From contig CAXXSX010000002.1 of the NCBI GenBank assembly GCA_963677165.2, forward strand, positions 4,464,001 to 4,528,000: a stretch of 64,000 nucleotides of DNA, read 5' to 3'. The notes below the pieces were generated by a model that was given only the letters and a program-made list of their open reading frames with translations, had not been told where the DNA came from and did not search any database. This document shows, piece after piece, positions 52,251 to 62,300 of the stretch. This stretch comes from JAFGXT01 sp963677165 (GTDB lineage: Bacteria; Verrucomicrobiota; Lentisphaeria; Victivallales; SZUA-371). Positions within the stretch are counted from its first letter, which is position 1. Each line of letters starts with the position of its first letter. The position numbers were made by a program, and so were the translations under genes.

Positions 52251-52810
52251 TCACGTTGTTTTATTACTTTAGCCGGAGAGCCGACCGCTATACTCATGGG
52301 CGGTATATCTTTGGTGACAACCGAACCGGCGCCGATTACCGAGCCGTGTCCGATGGTTACTCCAGCGATTATATTTACAGAAGCGCCGATCCACACGTCA
52401 TCTTCAATAACGATATCCGCCGGTTCCAAGCCCTGTGTATGAATGGGACTTCCCGGTTCGAACCGGTGATTGGCGGCAACGATCATGCCGTGAGCGGCAA
52501 TTCTTACGCCGTTGCCAATTTTTACTTTGCCGGAATCTCCATAGCCGACAATAATTGTGTACGACTGAACCGATGAGTTATCACCGATATAAACAGACCC
52601 TTGTATCTGCGCCCCAGGTGAGACAATACTGTCGGCTCCGATACTGATTTCTCCGTTCCGCGGATTGATTAGAGCCGCCGGGCTGATCATTGTTGTTGCG
52701 TGAAAGAATACACGCTTATGGCGTTGGGCCAGCTTTCTGCCAAGCCAGTTGGAAAAGCCTTTGACCGGCTGATTCATTCCCCGTGTCAGTACATTCACCA
52801 AGACGCTCAT
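52235..52810 (-). CDS. Left-handed beta-helix O-acyltransferase (maltose acetyltransferase/WcaF-like)
   Basis: A 191-residue hexapeptide-repeat protein. The coil pattern runs from INPRNGEISIGADSIVSPG through VYIGDNSSVQSYTIIVGYG to IEDDVWIGASVNIIAGVTIG and GSVVTKDIPPMSIAVGSPAKV, the usual LbH acyltransferase end; H110 region AANHRFE carries the likely catalytic His. It would acetylate a sugar or a sugar derivative. The ATG overlaps the propeller-gene stop. The C-terminus is altered: the TGA stop comes from the inserted R2 element, and the pre-insertion frame would have added PKEN. Confidence 0.85.
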   Translation of the reverse strand: MSVLVNVLTRGMNQPVKGFSNWLGRKLAQRHKRVFFHATTMISPAALINPRNGEISIGADSIVSPGAQIQGSVYIGDNSSVQSYTIIVGYGDSGKVKIGNGVRIAAHGMIVAANHRFEPGSPIHTQGLEPADIVIEDDVWIGASVNIIAGVTIGHGSVIGAGSVVTKDIPPMSIAVGSPAKVIKQRDNLSQ

Positions 52811-54003
52811 TGCCAGGCCTCCGGTATTTCAACTTCATAAAGAGAACTGCATTTGCTGTCCAGCACGTTGAATAAGAACTGGCTGCCGTCACGGTTGAAT
52901 ACCGGATGATGGCATACGCGGAACTCGTTTCTTTGACATGTTCTGGCGTTGCCCGCCGGATAAAATTCCGATTCAATGCATCTGTCTTCGGCGATATCCC
53001 ACATGATGACATCGCCGTCATAGGTGTCGGTGATCAGCAGGTTGTGATTAGCCGTAGACACACTGGGATGTCCACAGCCGATATGGGAACACTGCTTACG
53101 AAATCCGGTACCGTCGTATTTTACAGTTGAAACACAACAGCCGTCTTTTGATGGACTATCCGGTGGATTTCCATAACCGATCAAGTGTTCATTATCCGGA
53201 TGCCATGACCAATGCACACCGCCACCGGAACTCAGATCCAGCGCCATTTTGAGGTCGCTGAAATTGCGTTTGCAGGTGAATAAATTGGCAATGCGCGGTT
53301 CGCCGCGTTCCTGGACCACACAATGGTTGCCAAAGTAAAAGACCAGCCGTTCGGCGTTTTGACTCCAGCGTACACAGTATGTCATTAAAGTTAAACCTGA
53401 TGGCGTACCGTTGCTTTTACTCAGCTTGCTGTCAAGCGCAAGCAGTTTGTCCTTGTCCGGATGGACATTGAGAATATCATTGATACTCAGTCGGAGACTG
53501 CGGGTGTTTGAATCAAAATTATACTCAAAAATACCGTGAGAATCACGATCCTCAAACGGTACCGGCGCAATTGACGGGTTGTATACGCCGTAACCATAAC
53601 CGGCAGCGTAAAGCATTCCCATCAGACCGGAAACAACCGGTTCTCCATCCGGCGGAGCTCCTTCCGCATCACCCGCCATTACGATTTCTTTGCCGCTTGA
53701 CAGTTCGCGTCGGGTAATCGACGGCTCTTTCAGTGAGCCGCTCTGATAGTAGACATAACGCGCGTCCGGGCTCCAGGTCTGCCAGAATCCGGTATGGTAA
53801 AAGCCTGACTCAACCTGATGTTCGCCGAACGTGTCGACAATATTTCCGGCAGAATCGAGAATATAAACATAACCGTTCCGGGAGTCGAGATCGACTCCGG
53901 CAAACAACAGTCTTCCACTGCCGTCCGGTGCGTATGGGCACAGTGTGTAATAGCTGTGAACTAACCAGCGGTCAGGTATGTTTATTTTTCTGGTGACTCT
54001 CAT
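52807..54003 (-). CDS. Beta-propeller protein, oligogalacturonate-lyase (PL22)-like
   Basis: A 398-residue protein without a signal peptide. Repeated blade patterns (GYVYILDSAGNIVDTFG, WSWHPDNEHLIGYG, CHHPVFNRDGSQFLFN) indicate a seven-bladed propeller. Histidines at HWSWH, CGHPS and CHHPVF recall the metal-binding residues of cytoplasmic oligogalacturonate lyase, which splits short pectic oligomers to 4-deoxy-5-keto-uronate. A generic TolB/WD40-type propeller is the alternative. Its position beside a heparinase-type lyase and KduD favours oligouronide breakdown in the cytoplasm. The stop overlaps the acyltransferase start; the ADH gene ends 4 bases upstream. Confidence 0.55.
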   Translation of the reverse strand: MRVTRKINIPDRWLVHSYYTLCPYAPDGSGRLLFAGVDLDSRNGYVYILDSAGNIVDTFGEHQVESGFYHTGFWQTWSPDARYVYYQSGSLKEPSITRRELSSGKEIVMAGDAEGAPPDGEPVVSGLMGMLYAAGYGYGVYNPSIAPVPFEDRDSHGIFEYNFDSNTRSLRLSINDILNVHPDKDKLLALDSKLSKSNGTPSGLTLMTYCVRWSQNAERLVFYFGNHCVVQERGEPRIANLFTCKRNFSDLKMALDLSSGGGVHWSWHPDNEHLIGYGNPPDSPSKDGCCVSTVKYDGTGFRKQCSHIGCGHPSVSTANHNLLITDTYDGDVIMWDIAEDRCIESEFYPAGNARTCQRNEFRVCHHPVFNRDGSQFLFNVLDSKCSSLYEVEIPEAWQ

Positions 54004-54007
54004 ATTT

Positions 54008-55024
54008 TTATGAACATTTAATAAGAACTTTCATTGCGGTGGCGTTTCCCTCGAACGACTCAAATGCTTTCTGAATCTCATCAAGATCATACACCCCGCT
54101 GACAATTTCTTCAAGCGGCATATTTCCGGCGGTTGTCAGTTTTACCGCGGTGTCGAAGTCTTCTTTTTCGTAAACCCGGGCGCCGATCATTTCCAGTTCG
54201 CGCCAGAAGAATTTGAACAGCTCAATCGGCTGGGGCTCACTGAAAATTCCCACCAGAACAATGCGTCCGCGCGGCCTGACCAGCTGGGTCATGACTTTTG
54301 CTCCCGGAGAAGACGCGGTAACTTCAAATACGACATCTGCTCCGGTGTTTTCGGTGGCAGCCATAACATGTTCCACAAGATCGCCATTGAGCGGATTGAA
54401 TGTTTCAAAGCCCATCTTTTTCGCTAATCCAAGCCGATAGTCGTTTATCTCTGAAATAATCACCTTGGCTCCGGCTTCACGGGCCACCATGGCTACGAGC
54501 ATACCGATTGGGCCGCCGCCGAGAATGACCACATATTCACCGGATTTTATCCGTCCGCGGCGAACGTCATGACATGCCACCGCGAGAGGTTCGATCAGAG
54601 CTCCGAGCTTTAGCGACATTTCAGAAGGGCACAGATGGAGGGTGCGTGCCTTGACTGTCCAGAATTCCTGAAAGGCTCCGATGGAGTCGATACCCATAAA
54701 TTTAAGGCTGGTGCAAATGTGGGAATAGCCGGCTTTACAAGTTGGACAGTCGCCGCACCAGTCCAGCGGACGTACCACTACTTTATCGCCGGGCTTGAAA
54801 CCTTCAACACCGGGGCCCACTTCGGCAACCGTGCCGGATGCCTCGTGTCCGATTACCTGCGGGATATCTACTCGCTGATCCATTTTACCGTGAAAAATAT
54901 GTTGATCCGTACCGCAGATTCCACAGTATTCAACTTTGATTTTTACTTCTCCCGGACCGGGAGCGTACTCCTTACCGTCACCGATTTTGAATTCGTGTTT
55001 TCCGTTGTAATAAGCAGCTTTCAT
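54008..55024 (-). CDS. Zinc-dependent alcohol dehydrogenase, polyol/threonine-dehydrogenase type
   Basis: A 338-residue MDR-family enzyme. The catalytic zinc ligands are in CGICGTDQH and GHEASG, with E in IEPLAVACHD; the structural zinc site is CGDCPTCKAGYSHIC. The nucleotide motif is ILGGGPIGML near residue 170. These are typical of sorbitol, threonine and sugar-acid dehydrogenases such as L-galactonate or gulonate dehydrogenases. The substrate is not decided. It lies between the lyase and the propeller gene, 17 bases after the lyase stop. Confidence 0.88.
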   Translation of the reverse strand: MKAAYYNGKHEFKIGDGKEYAPGPGEVKIKVEYCGICGTDQHIFHGKMDQRVDIPQVIGHEASGTVAEVGPGVEGFKPGDKVVVRPLDWCGDCPTCKAGYSHICTSLKFMGIDSIGAFQEFWTVKARTLHLCPSEMSLKLGALIEPLAVACHDVRRGRIKSGEYVVILGGGPIGMLVAMVAREAGAKVIISEINDYRLGLAKKMGFETFNPLNGDLVEHVMAATENTGADVVFEVTASSPGAKVMTQLVRPRGRIVLVGIFSEPQPIELFKFFWRELEMIGARVYEKEDFDTAVKLTTAGNMPLEEIVSGVYDLDEIQKAFESFEGNATAMKVLIKCS

Positions 55025-55041
55025 TTTGTCTTAATCCTGAT

Positions 55042-57075
55042 TTATTTATGCAGGGACCATGTCCCGTTATTGATTGTAATTGAATATTTCCGCTCCGATA
55101 TTTCTTCTTCAATCGTCATTAAATTGTCGGCAACAGAGAGTGTCCAGCGACAGCATGAGGCGGGGCCTTCAAGAGAACAGGTGTTTTCGTCTTTCTGCTG
55201 CATGTGCCAGCCGGTTACGATACCGTATTCATCTACCACGATGGCATAAATTGCGCAGCGTGTTTTTGCCGGCGTTTTTTCGGTCCAGTTGAACAGCATG
55301 CCACTGCCGGGAGCGCCTTCGCCAGGCTGTTGGGGCAGGGGATGATATGCGTCATGAACATGGGCGTACATTGGACCGTTTAACTGCGCGTTTCCACTCA
55401 GGTTAAAAAGCTTCATTCCAGCATTCCCGCGTCTGGCAACCAGGCGATCCGGGTATATGACCTTAAATTCCAGTTCGCCGTCACGGTTGTTCAACAGCCA
55501 GTTCCATTCGGTACACATTTCCTCTTTCGTTTCAATCCGGTCAACAATAAAGAACGCATGTTCTCCAGCCATTATTACACAGCGTTCAAACTTGCTTACG
55601 GAACCGTCATATAAGTCACCGGCGTTATTGGCAAATACGGCAACATCGTCAATTCGTTCCGCCAGCAGTAGTTTACCGCCGCGCGGAACTGGAGAGTCAA
55701 CGTTGTCCTTAGTGAAATGCCTGGTCGGACAGGTAGTCTGCTCCAGACTTTTCTGCTGTCCGGGAACCTTGAACGTACAGGTATTATGTGATCGGGTAGA
55801 AAGATCAAATTGATGAATCAGACTGCGGTAGCAGGTGTGACCCGGATCAACCAGCAGACGTTCATTATTATACGCCAGAATAAAGCTATTGATGTCACCG
55901 TGAAGATGTCCGGGTCCATACATCCCGTCTGGCGCGGAGCCACTGAATCCCAATACGGTTTTCGAATCGCTCCATGAACTTCGGTTGACGCATTGACCGT
56001 TACTAAAGGCGGCAAACGGCGGCAGGGAAGCCGGAGAGATAGCTTCCGCCGCACTGAAATAATGAATTATACTTAAAAAGCCGTAGCGGTTAACAAATCC
56101 AAATGTATTACGATCAAACGGTCCCTGGGCCGGATATTCGGTATAAAGCTCGTCGAACATCCAGCGGGCCAGTCCGGCTTCTTCCGGCAACTCTTCTTTT
56201 AACGTTGCCGAAATATGCATCAGCAGATCAGGGTCAGTTCCGAAAATTGCCGCGCTGTCATTGAAATTAAGTGACCGCGGCATCGGATAAGGTCCCCAAC
56301 CGGTCAGTGGCTTGCGGTATAGATAGCTGTGTACAAACCATTTTACGGCTTTACCGTAAGCAACATTTGAGAGTTTTAATGATGGATCACGCCGCATAAG
56401 CGCCTCATGAGTCATCATCAACCCGTAGTAACAGTAATTGCTGTACTGCAGGGATTCGGCATAACTGCCGTCAGGCTGAATTACATTCAAACAGAAATTG
56501 TATTCCTTTGCCGCTTCAGTCATAATTTCCCGGTCATTAATAACCGCGGCGGCTACTGCCATACCTGCCAGCAGAATGCATCGCCAGTTTGCAAGATGAT
56601 GATTATTCATGAGCCATTGATGACAGAGTGGAATGGCTTTTTCTCTCAAAACCTGTTTCAGTTCTGTAATCTCATCATCCGTAAAAATCTCAGGAACCAG
56701 ATCAAGAGCCACCGCAACTGCGATTGACAGATGAGCTGTCTCAAGATGTCCTGAAGAAGGATTAGCCGTATGGTCGCGAAAAAAAGGTCCGATCCATTCT
56801 GCCTCACTGCGTCGGGCAATCTCCAGAACGGTATGACGTATCCAAACTTTGAGCGATTCATCCGGTTTCAGCGCGCAGATCAGCGCGGCATCCGTAACGT
56901 ATTCCGCCGCGTGATGCCACCAGTCGGAATTTGTCGCCTTGCGGCTGCTTAGTCCCGGAGCTTCTGAATATTTTTTTACCCGGTTGAGCATTCCCCAATA
57001 GATATTGGAAAATTTGCGGTCCCGGTTGGGATTACCGATTAATTGTCGTTCTTTTTCTGTTAAAAAGACGCTCAT
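55042..57075 (-). CDS. Cytoplasmic heparinase II/III-type polysaccharide or oligosaccharide lyase
   Basis: A 677-residue protein. The N-terminal half (about 50-330) is an alpha/alpha toroid (WLMNNHHLANWRC, ESLQYSNYCYYGLMM), and the C-terminal half is the heparinase II/III beta-sandwich with HLHGDINSFILAYNNERLL near 398-416. The conserved Asn-His, Tyr and His residues of this class are present. There is no signal peptide, so it should act on imported oligouronides. The exact PL family and substrate (alginate, glycosaminoglycan or glucuronan) are unknown. GGGAG lies 7-8 bases before the ATG. Confidence 0.8.
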   Translation of the reverse strand: MSVFLTEKERQLIGNPNRDRKFSNIYWGMLNRVKKYSEAPGLSSRKATNSDWWHHAAEYVTDAALICALKPDESLKVWIRHTVLEIARRSEAEWIGPFFRDHTANPSSGHLETAHLSIAVAVALDLVPEIFTDDEITELKQVLREKAIPLCHQWLMNNHHLANWRCILLAGMAVAAAVINDREIMTEAAKEYNFCLNVIQPDGSYAESLQYSNYCYYGLMMTHEALMRRDPSLKLSNVAYGKAVKWFVHSYLYRKPLTGWGPYPMPRSLNFNDSAAIFGTDPDLLMHISATLKEELPEEAGLARWMFDELYTEYPAQGPFDRNTFGFVNRYGFLSIIHYFSAAEAISPASLPPFAAFSNGQCVNRSSWSDSKTVLGFSGSAPDGMYGPGHLHGDINSFILAYNNERLLVDPGHTCYRSLIHQFDLSTRSHNTCTFKVPGQQKSLEQTTCPTRHFTKDNVDSPVPRGGKLLLAERIDDVAVFANNAGDLYDGSVSKFERCVIMAGEHAFFIVDRIETKEEMCTEWNWLLNNRDGELEFKVIYPDRLVARRGNAGMKLFNLSGNAQLNGPMYAHVHDAYHPLPQQPGEGAPGSGMLFNWTEKTPAKTRCAIYAIVVDEYGIVTGWHMQQKDENTCSLEGPASCCRWTLSVADNLMTIEEEISERKYSITINNGTWSLHK

Positions 57076-57086
57076 TATATTTCTCC

Positions 57087-57752
57087 CTAGAAGTATCCGC
57101 CGTTTGCTACGACATCGGTTGGTTTCATGCCGCTGTTCACCATATCGCGAATGTCGTCTTCTTTATCAAGAACGCCTTCCGCTTTGAGTAAAACTTTATA
57201 GGCAAGTTCTCCGGGAACGCAAACTACCCCGTCGATGTCACCATAGATCCAGTCGCCGGGGTTGATTGTAATTTCTCCGATGCGAATGGGCTTCTGGTAA
57301 TAATACATTCTGAAACGACCAAGCATTCCCACATTGGTACGGTATTTATGGAAAACCGGGAAGTTCTGAGGTATAATTGCATTGGTGTCACGAATACCGT
57401 TAACGAAAGCTCCGCGACATCCGGCTTTGACTGCCGCCATGGTCATGACTTCTCCCCACTGGGCAGTAAGCGTATCTCCGGTGCAATCCCACATTACAAC
57501 TGAGTTTTCGTGCAGGTCCTCAAGCATTTGCGCCCGCATTTCGAATTCTCCGTCGGTAGTGATGTCCGGTGCGCCTTTTATCGTAAAGGCAGCGCCTGCC
57601 ATTTTTAGTTCCGGTTGAAGCGGAAAGAATTCAGAGGGCAGGGAGCAGTTTACTTTATATTCAAACCGCATAACATCGTTTACCGCGGCGGAATAGAGCT
57701 TCATATAACGCTCACGCATTTCATCAAGGGATATGGGGTATTCGTGTCTCAT
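57087..57752 (-). CDS. RraA-like protein (HMG/CHA aldolase-type superfamily)
   Basis: A 221-residue member of the RraA/dimethylmenaquinone-methyltransferase-like fold. The motif GCRGAFVNGIRDTNAI holds the family Gly-Gly/Arg-Asp signature, and GDWIYGDIDGVVCVP is the conserved second motif. Members include 4-hydroxy-4-methyl-2-oxoglutarate and oxaloacetate-type aldolases, and some occur in sugar-acid clusters as dehydratases or aldolases. A longer frame opens at 57809 inside the SDR gene; the ATG at 57752 with AGGA nearby is chosen. The SDR stop is 17 bases upstream. The reaction here is unknown. Confidence 0.78.
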   Translation of the reverse strand: MRHEYPISLDEMRERYMKLYSAAVNDVMRFEYKVNCSLPSEFFPLQPELKMAGAAFTIKGAPDITTDGEFEMRAQMLEDLHENSVVMWDCTGDTLTAQWGEVMTMAAVKAGCRGAFVNGIRDTNAIIPQNFPVFHKYRTNVGMLGRFRMYYYQKPIRIGEITINPGDWIYGDIDGVVCVPGELAYKVLLKAEGVLDKEDDIRDMVNSGMKPTDVVANGGYF

Positions 57753-57768
57753 GATGTATTTTCCTGAT

Positions 57769-58479
57769 TTACTTTGCGAGCCAGGCCACGCTGTCGAAAT
57801 TGATCTCACGCATTACAACGTGAGCGGGAGAACCGACCGCGAACATGATAACATCCGCCACATCGTTGACTGATAGAAATTTTTCACGTGGAACATTGCG
57901 GTCACCCCAGTAATCGCTATCGACAGGCCCCGGATTAATGTCGGTAACCTTGATGCCTTCTTTGAGAACCTGATCCGCCAGGCCACTGTTGATTCCACGA
58001 GCGCCGAATTTAGACGCGCAGTAAAGCGGCGCGCCGGGATTGGTGCGCTGTCCCGCCATGGAAATCAGAGTCAGGATATGTCCGCTTTTCTGGGGTTTCA
58101 TGATTTTAAGGGCTTCACGAGTGGCAAGGAATACGCCGCGCATATTGACGTTGACCATTTTGTCGAATACGCTAAGGTCGGTTTCCGACAAGTCAGGAGA
58201 CGTGAGGCCGATACCGGCGTTATTCAACAGAATATCCAGTCCGCCGAACTTTGCTTTACACTGTTCGAAAGCGGCAATGACGTCAGCTTCATTACCAACA
58301 TCGCCTTGATAAGTACCCAGTTTATCGGTATTGGCTTCCTCAACGAATGTATTGATACGTTCCTGTGATAATTCCAATACGAATACATTGGCACCCGCTT
58401 CGAGAAGTTTGATGCTTGTTGCTTTTCCGATGCCGTTGGAGCCTCCGGTGATGAATGCGGTCTTTCCTGTGAGATTCAT
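57769..58479 (-). CDS. Short-chain dehydrogenase/reductase
   Basis: A 236-residue SDR and the first gene of the uronate operon. ITGGSNGIGKATS (about 9-21) is the cofactor motif, LLNNAGIG follows near 84, catalytic Ser is in LTLISMAGQR, and Tyr-Lys is YCASKFG. It may reduce 4-deoxy-5-keto-uronate (an alginate-type DEH reductase) or oxidise an aldose; sequence does not decide. AGGAAACACATC precedes the ATG. A good promoter lies 55-85 bases upstream. Confidence 0.83.
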   Translation of the reverse strand: MNLTGKTAFITGGSNGIGKATSIKLLEAGANVFVLELSQERINTFVEEANTDKLGTYQGDVGNEADVIAAFEQCKAKFGGLDILLNNAGIGLTSPDLSETDLSVFDKMVNVNMRGVFLATREALKIMKPQKSGHILTLISMAGQRTNPGAPLYCASKFGARGINSGLADQVLKEGIKVTDINPGPVDSDYWGDRNVPREKFLSVNDVADVIMFAVGSPAHVVMREINFDSVAWLAK

Positions 58480-58534
58480 GATGTGTTTCCTGTTTTAATT
58501 GTATTTTGTAATATAAAACAATTTAATATAATAA

Positions 58535-58563
58535 AATATAAAACAAAAAACAAGGAAAGTCAA
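58535..58563 (-). promoter_or_regulatory. Promoter of the uronate operon
   Basis: On the minus strand TTGACT (58563-58558), exactly 17 bases, TATATT (58540-58535), then an AT-rich leader of about 50 bases to the SDR ATG. It is one of the best promoter matches in the window. Confidence 0.7.
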
Positions 58564-58573
58564 CCATAAAAAC

Positions 58574-58607
58574 AAAAAAATACCTCCGGAATAAATTACG
58601 GAGGTAT
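58574..58607 (-). terminator. Intrinsic terminator of the pseudopilin unit at 58.6-64 kb
   Basis: On the minus strand ATACCTCCG (58607-58599) pairs with CGGAGGTAT (58588-58580), followed by a run of T (58580-58574). It closes the LacI-pseudopilin-glycosidase-pseudopilin transcript just before the uronate-operon promoter. Confidence 0.88.
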
Positions 58608-58637
58608 CGGAGGAGAAAGATATATGTTTAAAAACTG

Positions 58638-59366
58638 TTAATTACAGCCTGTCCCATCGTTGCATTCGCTCTTAGGACGTTGATAGTTGCGTCCTGTTTC
58701 TCCGAAATAATGGTCGGTTCGATAGCAAATCGCATTTTTATTTACCCATTCAACATGGCCGTCAAGATATGCAACATTCATTCCGTCCGAATGATTAACA
58801 ATAATTTCGCTTGCTGACTTAGTGGCGGCTGGAGCAAAATGATCAAGAAACATGATATATCTCGGATTGTCTCTGGCTTTTTCAGGTGATCGATCTTGGT
58901 ATTTTTCATAAGTGGAGCCGCTATTCCTATACATAAATGCAACGTAGTTACTGTCTCCCTGAGGATCAGAAGGGTCAGTACCAAAATAGTCTTCAGACTT
59001 TTCTTTTGCTCCCGGACAGCATGCTAAAGCCGGACGAGCTCCAAGTTCGTAGAATGCCTTTAACGAAGAATTTGTTGCATCATTAGTGAATGTAAAGTTT
59101 GAAAGAGCTTTCCAGGCATGCGGGGCTGGAGTATAGTTACCAATAATAGGCAGGTTGCCGTTAAAACTATCAGCATAGGTCAAGCTAAGTAAATCCAGTT
59201 GTTTCTGATTGTTTGTGCAACTGATGCGTTTGGCTGTATTGCGTGCCCGGCTCAGTGTCGGCAACAGCATTCCTGCAAGGATTGCGATGATTGCAATTAC
59301 AACCAGGAGTTCGATGAGTGTGAAATTATTAACTTGAGGTGTTATTGCTTTTCGATAGTGTTTCAT
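58638..59366 (-). CDS. Pseudopilin-like protein, prepilin N-terminus and H-X9-DG domain
   Basis: A 242-residue protein with FTLIELLVVIAIIAILA at residues 15-31, preceded by Asn in place of Gly. The C-terminal motif is HSDGMNVAYLDG. CTNNQKQLDLLSLTYADSF is the usual region after the helix. It is 27 bases downstream of the 1147-residue glycosidase-like gene and ends the unit at a strong terminator. AAGGAA precedes the ATG. Together with the pseudopilin at 62896 it flanks the large gene on both sides. Confidence 0.88.
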   Translation of the reverse strand: MKHYRKAITPQVNNFTLIELLVVIAIIAILAGMLLPTLSRARNTAKRISCTNNQKQLDLLSLTYADSFNGNLPIIGNYTPAPHAWKALSNFTFTNDATNSSLKAFYELGARPALACCPGAKEKSEDYFGTDPSDPQGDSNYVAFMYRNSGSTYEKYQDRSPEKARDNPRYIMFLDHFAPAATKSASEIIVNHSDGMNVAYLDGHVEWVNKNAICYRTDHYFGETGRNYQRPKSECNDGTGCN

Positions 59367-59393
59367 TTTTTGGGTTCCTTGTTTTATGAAAGT

Positions 59394-62300
59394 TTACTTA
59401 AATTCAGATGGCAGAGCAGTTTTCCCTCCCAGTGTTACTGCCTGGTGAATTGATTTAAGACGTTTCTTTAGTTTCTTTATTGGTAAATTATTTTTATTAT
59501 AGGATATATAAAATAAATCAACTCTGCGATTTTTCATTTCCAGATTGATCCAGCCTTTTGCGTCACTGCGTACTTCTCCTGTACGCATATCCGGGAATGT
59601 AACATAATGGCAGATTTGATTCGGTTTTACCCGCAACTTAAAGCCGGTATTACCATTGAAGGTGGAACGCCACAAGTCGGATTTTTTGTCGCGCATTCCC
59701 TCTGGGCGTACAATAGAAACCAATCGCAGTGAGTTGTTTTTATTGGCAAAGAGGCGAACATTAAGTTTAATTTTGGGATTTATATTTTTCCAGCGAGTTG
59801 TGATCTTCTGTTCTTTCAGTAGTTTGCTCCAGACTGTCAGGCCAGCTGCCGCGTCTGGAGATTTGTCGCCAGCCTTGAAAGCGGTCGGCGCAAACAGCAA
59901 TACATAAAGATTGCCACGGCCGATTTTATACCGTACAACTAATGGACGATTGCCAACCTTCATGACGGTATCAAATTTAGCACCTTCCGCTTTAAACAAC
60001 TGATGAATTGTTATTTTTGACCCAACTACAGAACCTTCAAATCTGCCCGGAACTATAGTATATTTGAATTTTGGGTATATCGAAGAGAACTTTTTCTGTT
60101 TATAATCGTAATCCATTACGTTTTGAAGACATGATGCCATCGTGAATGCATTTTTTATGCGTCCGTTTTTGAGATGTTTCATCAGTGCGTCCCAGTCCGC
60201 ACTTGTTGGCGGGGCAGGGGAGTAAAGCACCGTATCCGGAGAATCGGTTAGATGTTGAAGATTTTCTGTGCCCCGGCCTTCAAAAACATAGCCGTTTTCA
60301 GCCAGTAGTTGGTCGGGGGATAATTCATTGTCCAACAGGTCGTTCCAAATATGCCATTTGTAACCCCATGGACCAAATATCCGGCGAGAGGTAAAAGAAA
60401 CAAAATCAGGTTTGTATTTTTCTATGGATTTATTATCTTCCAAACCAAACTTGTAAGCCATTCCGTACATCATCAATATCTGATAGCGGGAGCGGTCTTT
60501 AGGGTTTTTTACGGTATCGGCAATCGAGTGGCGCGATTGCACCCAGAAGTCTCCTTCAATATGCTGGGCTTTGGTTGATAAGGTGATATCATAAGCCAGC
60601 TGGTATCCGGTTACATTGTCATAATAGGATTTACCGTTGCCGCCGTGACCGGCTTCAAGAACAATGCCATGCTGACGGTCCGGCGTCATGTTTCTTTGAA
60701 GATAATCATACCTGAAATAGGCTCCCTGCCAGCGAACAGGAGAATTAAAATATTCCTCGCTGTTCATCTTCACATGCTTAAGAGCCGAGAGAAAAAGTAA
60801 ATCATTTCCATTTGCCAGATCTTCCGGGTTAGGCATACATTGGAAGAAACCGCCGGCCTCTTCTGCGACCTTTCCAATTCGTTGAGCCGATTTCAGCCAT
60901 TCATAGTGGGTCAGCATATCGCGAACCAGGCTTGAAGGAATATTGGAAATACCTTTTTTATCGTTGGAAACCAATTGGGCTTGAGTAAGAGGAGAATATT
61001 CGTCCCAGCTTCTTAGGCCCAGCATTGACGGCTTGGGGGCTGTTCCCATATAATATTTTGCGTAGTCCGCAAAAATATAGGTTTGCTCCGGACCTCCGTT
61101 CATTGTTACAGTAAGTCCTTCGTCTTCTCCTTTCAGGGATTTTCTGAAAGCCTTTATCGTTGCCGTACTATGGGCGGCAGCACCGCGACCGGCTCCCCAG
61201 AACCAAACCATATCGTTGAAGCCGTAGCCACTGAAGCCTCTTTTAATCGCCGAAGTCGCCAGATTGGTAAAGGCTTTGATAAATGCCGGGTGCGGATGTG
61301 CCGCTGCATGGGCATTCCCGGAAAGATGAGCTCGATTCTTGTGTGCATGATTTCTTCCATATTTATCGTACTCAAATGCGTCTTTTATGCGCCAGTAGGA
61401 TTCATAACCGGAACCAAAACTCTGGATGAGAGTTGGAATATTCATTTCTCGATAAAAGTCGGGCTGCTTGAAACGTTCCGGAAAACTTCCTACCATAATT
61501 ACACCAAGATTCGGGATGAATTCTTTGATAAAATCGATAGATGCATTTGCCATTGGGCCATTTGCCCAGTTGCCGTCGGAGCCAAGCCAGAAAAGATTAT
61601 CGCGTATGGGAGCACCTGGGACAGCCGCTACTTCCGGTGGTTGTGAAATTAGTAGTTCCGGGGTTGGCGTTGCTGGTTGTTTCCCGGGGAGGCTCGTTAC
61701 CTTCATCTTGATTTTACTCCTGAAGCAGTCAGCATAACCATCCCTGCCGGGATAAAAACGAAATTGAACGATCTCTCCTTTGGATATTTTCAATGGCTTG
61801 GTAGATGTTTTGACTTCTTGATTGTTCCTGCTGTTCGGTATTCTTAAATCACCAATCATTGAACTATCAAGTTCAGAATCAGGTTTTAGATAGGTTATTT
61901 TAAGATATCCGCCATCGCCGCCCTTCCGATCTGTGCCGACATTAGCAACAGAACAATTGAGAATGTAATTATTGCTTTCCGGACAAATCCAGCGGACGAT
62001 TGCTGAACCGGCTCCGTTAGAAACAGAATCTTTCTCCGACAAGACGGAACAGGCGATTTCAGTGGGCGTAGACTTATGAATCGTAACCTTAGGTCGCGAA
62101 TGCCCCTGGCTGTAAATAATGTGATTTCCCTGAACCGATTTGTTTAGTTTCCGGTATTCCCTAGGAGTCAAGCTTTTTTGATTGGTTGCAAGTACTGACC
62201 AACCGGTTTTAGGCGCACCGGGGTCTTCCTGTGAAATCGCAATGTTAACGAGACACATGCTATTGCCATAATCGTCCTTAAGACTGGTCGTTTTCTGGAA

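Noticed and set aside
48780..58560. TTAATATAA shared by the IclR and uronate-operon promoters as an IclR operator
   Set aside because: The match is 9 bases in very AT-rich DNA and shows no strong palindrome; not distinguishable from chance.
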